Assembly: GCA_964607675.1 (NCBI GenBank)
Contig: CAZSLC010000029.1
Span: forward strand, 1 to 22,419
Direction of reading: 5' to 3'
Source: CAZSLC01 sp964607675
GTDB taxonomy: Bacteria > Bacteroidota > Bacteroidia > Bacteroidales > UBA932
Length of the DNA: 22,419 bases
Shown one piece after another: positions 22,407 to 22,419 of this stretch. The notes beneath the pieces were generated by a model that did no database searches, was not told the origin of the DNA, and saw only the letters and a list, made by a program, of their open reading frames with translations. The position numbers and the translations under genes are program-made. Each line of letters begins with the position of its first letter. Position 1 is the first letter of the stretch.

Positions 22407-22419
22407 ACAATTTGTGAAT

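Overview
The window looks like a fragment of an uncultured or draft-assembled strictly anaerobic member of the Bacteroidetes (Bacteroidales-like). Four things point there: AT-rich DNA; repeated TAnnTTTG promoter -7 boxes with few Shine-Dalgarno sequences; several short-signal lipoproteins (MKK...SSC type); and Bacteroidetes-type families such as a DHH phosphoesterase next to FKBP-fold lipoproteins, a LruC/DUF4842 lipoprotein, and an RF1 with a GPGGQ loop. A run of exactly 100 Ns (3767-3866) marks a scaffold join of unknown true length. No tRNA, rRNA, CRISPR array or transposase gene was seen.

Layout. 1-216 (-) is the start of a small membrane-anchored protein that runs off the left edge; it diverges from 329-2885 (+), which holds an NrnA-type DHH phosphoesterase and two FKBP-fold lipoproteins (three FKBP-like domains). 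2981-3766 (+) is a LruC-domain lipoprotein cut by the gap. Then come minus-strand genes: a GGGtGRT-family protein with its NifU-like partner (3869-5597), a TPR lipoprotein/sensor histidine kinase broken by a frameshift and apparently missing its membrane segment (5665-7283), and a 4-hydroxybutyrate/acetyl-CoA transferase (7300-8604). A divergent promoter region (8605-8680) leads to mazG and tcdA (+), followed by a GNAT-like protein with its own promoter.

The most striking part is 11363-19646. It is an electron-bifurcating-type [FeFe] hydrogenase locus with an HndB-like ferredoxin, a NuoF-like HydB, a catalytic M3-type HydA and a NuoE-like HydC, closed by a strong hairpin terminator. It is preceded by a tightly packed six-gene module: DRTGG protein, RsbW-like ATPase, a hydrogenase-like iron-sulphur protein with a degenerate H-cluster site, a second DRTGG protein, a PHP phosphoesterase, and a second stand-alone HATPase. 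Every component looks like a sensor or signal transducer rather than a metabolic enzyme. I infer an H2/redox-sensing or hydrogenase-control pathway built around a catalytically altered hydrogenase homologue. The families are known individually, but I know of no described mechanism for the whole module.

After the terminator come prfA (release factor 1), a beta-lactamase-fold serine hydrolase lipoprotein, and a gene-free right end (22128-22419) with two 61-bp direct repeats, 218 bp apart, each carrying a perfect 8-bp inverted repeat.

Together the genes describe fermentative energy metabolism: H2 formation from NADH plus reduced ferredoxin by HydABC, CoA transfer among short-chain acids, and anaerobe-specific Fe-S proteins, set among ordinary housekeeping genes (mazG, tcdA, prfA, nrnA).
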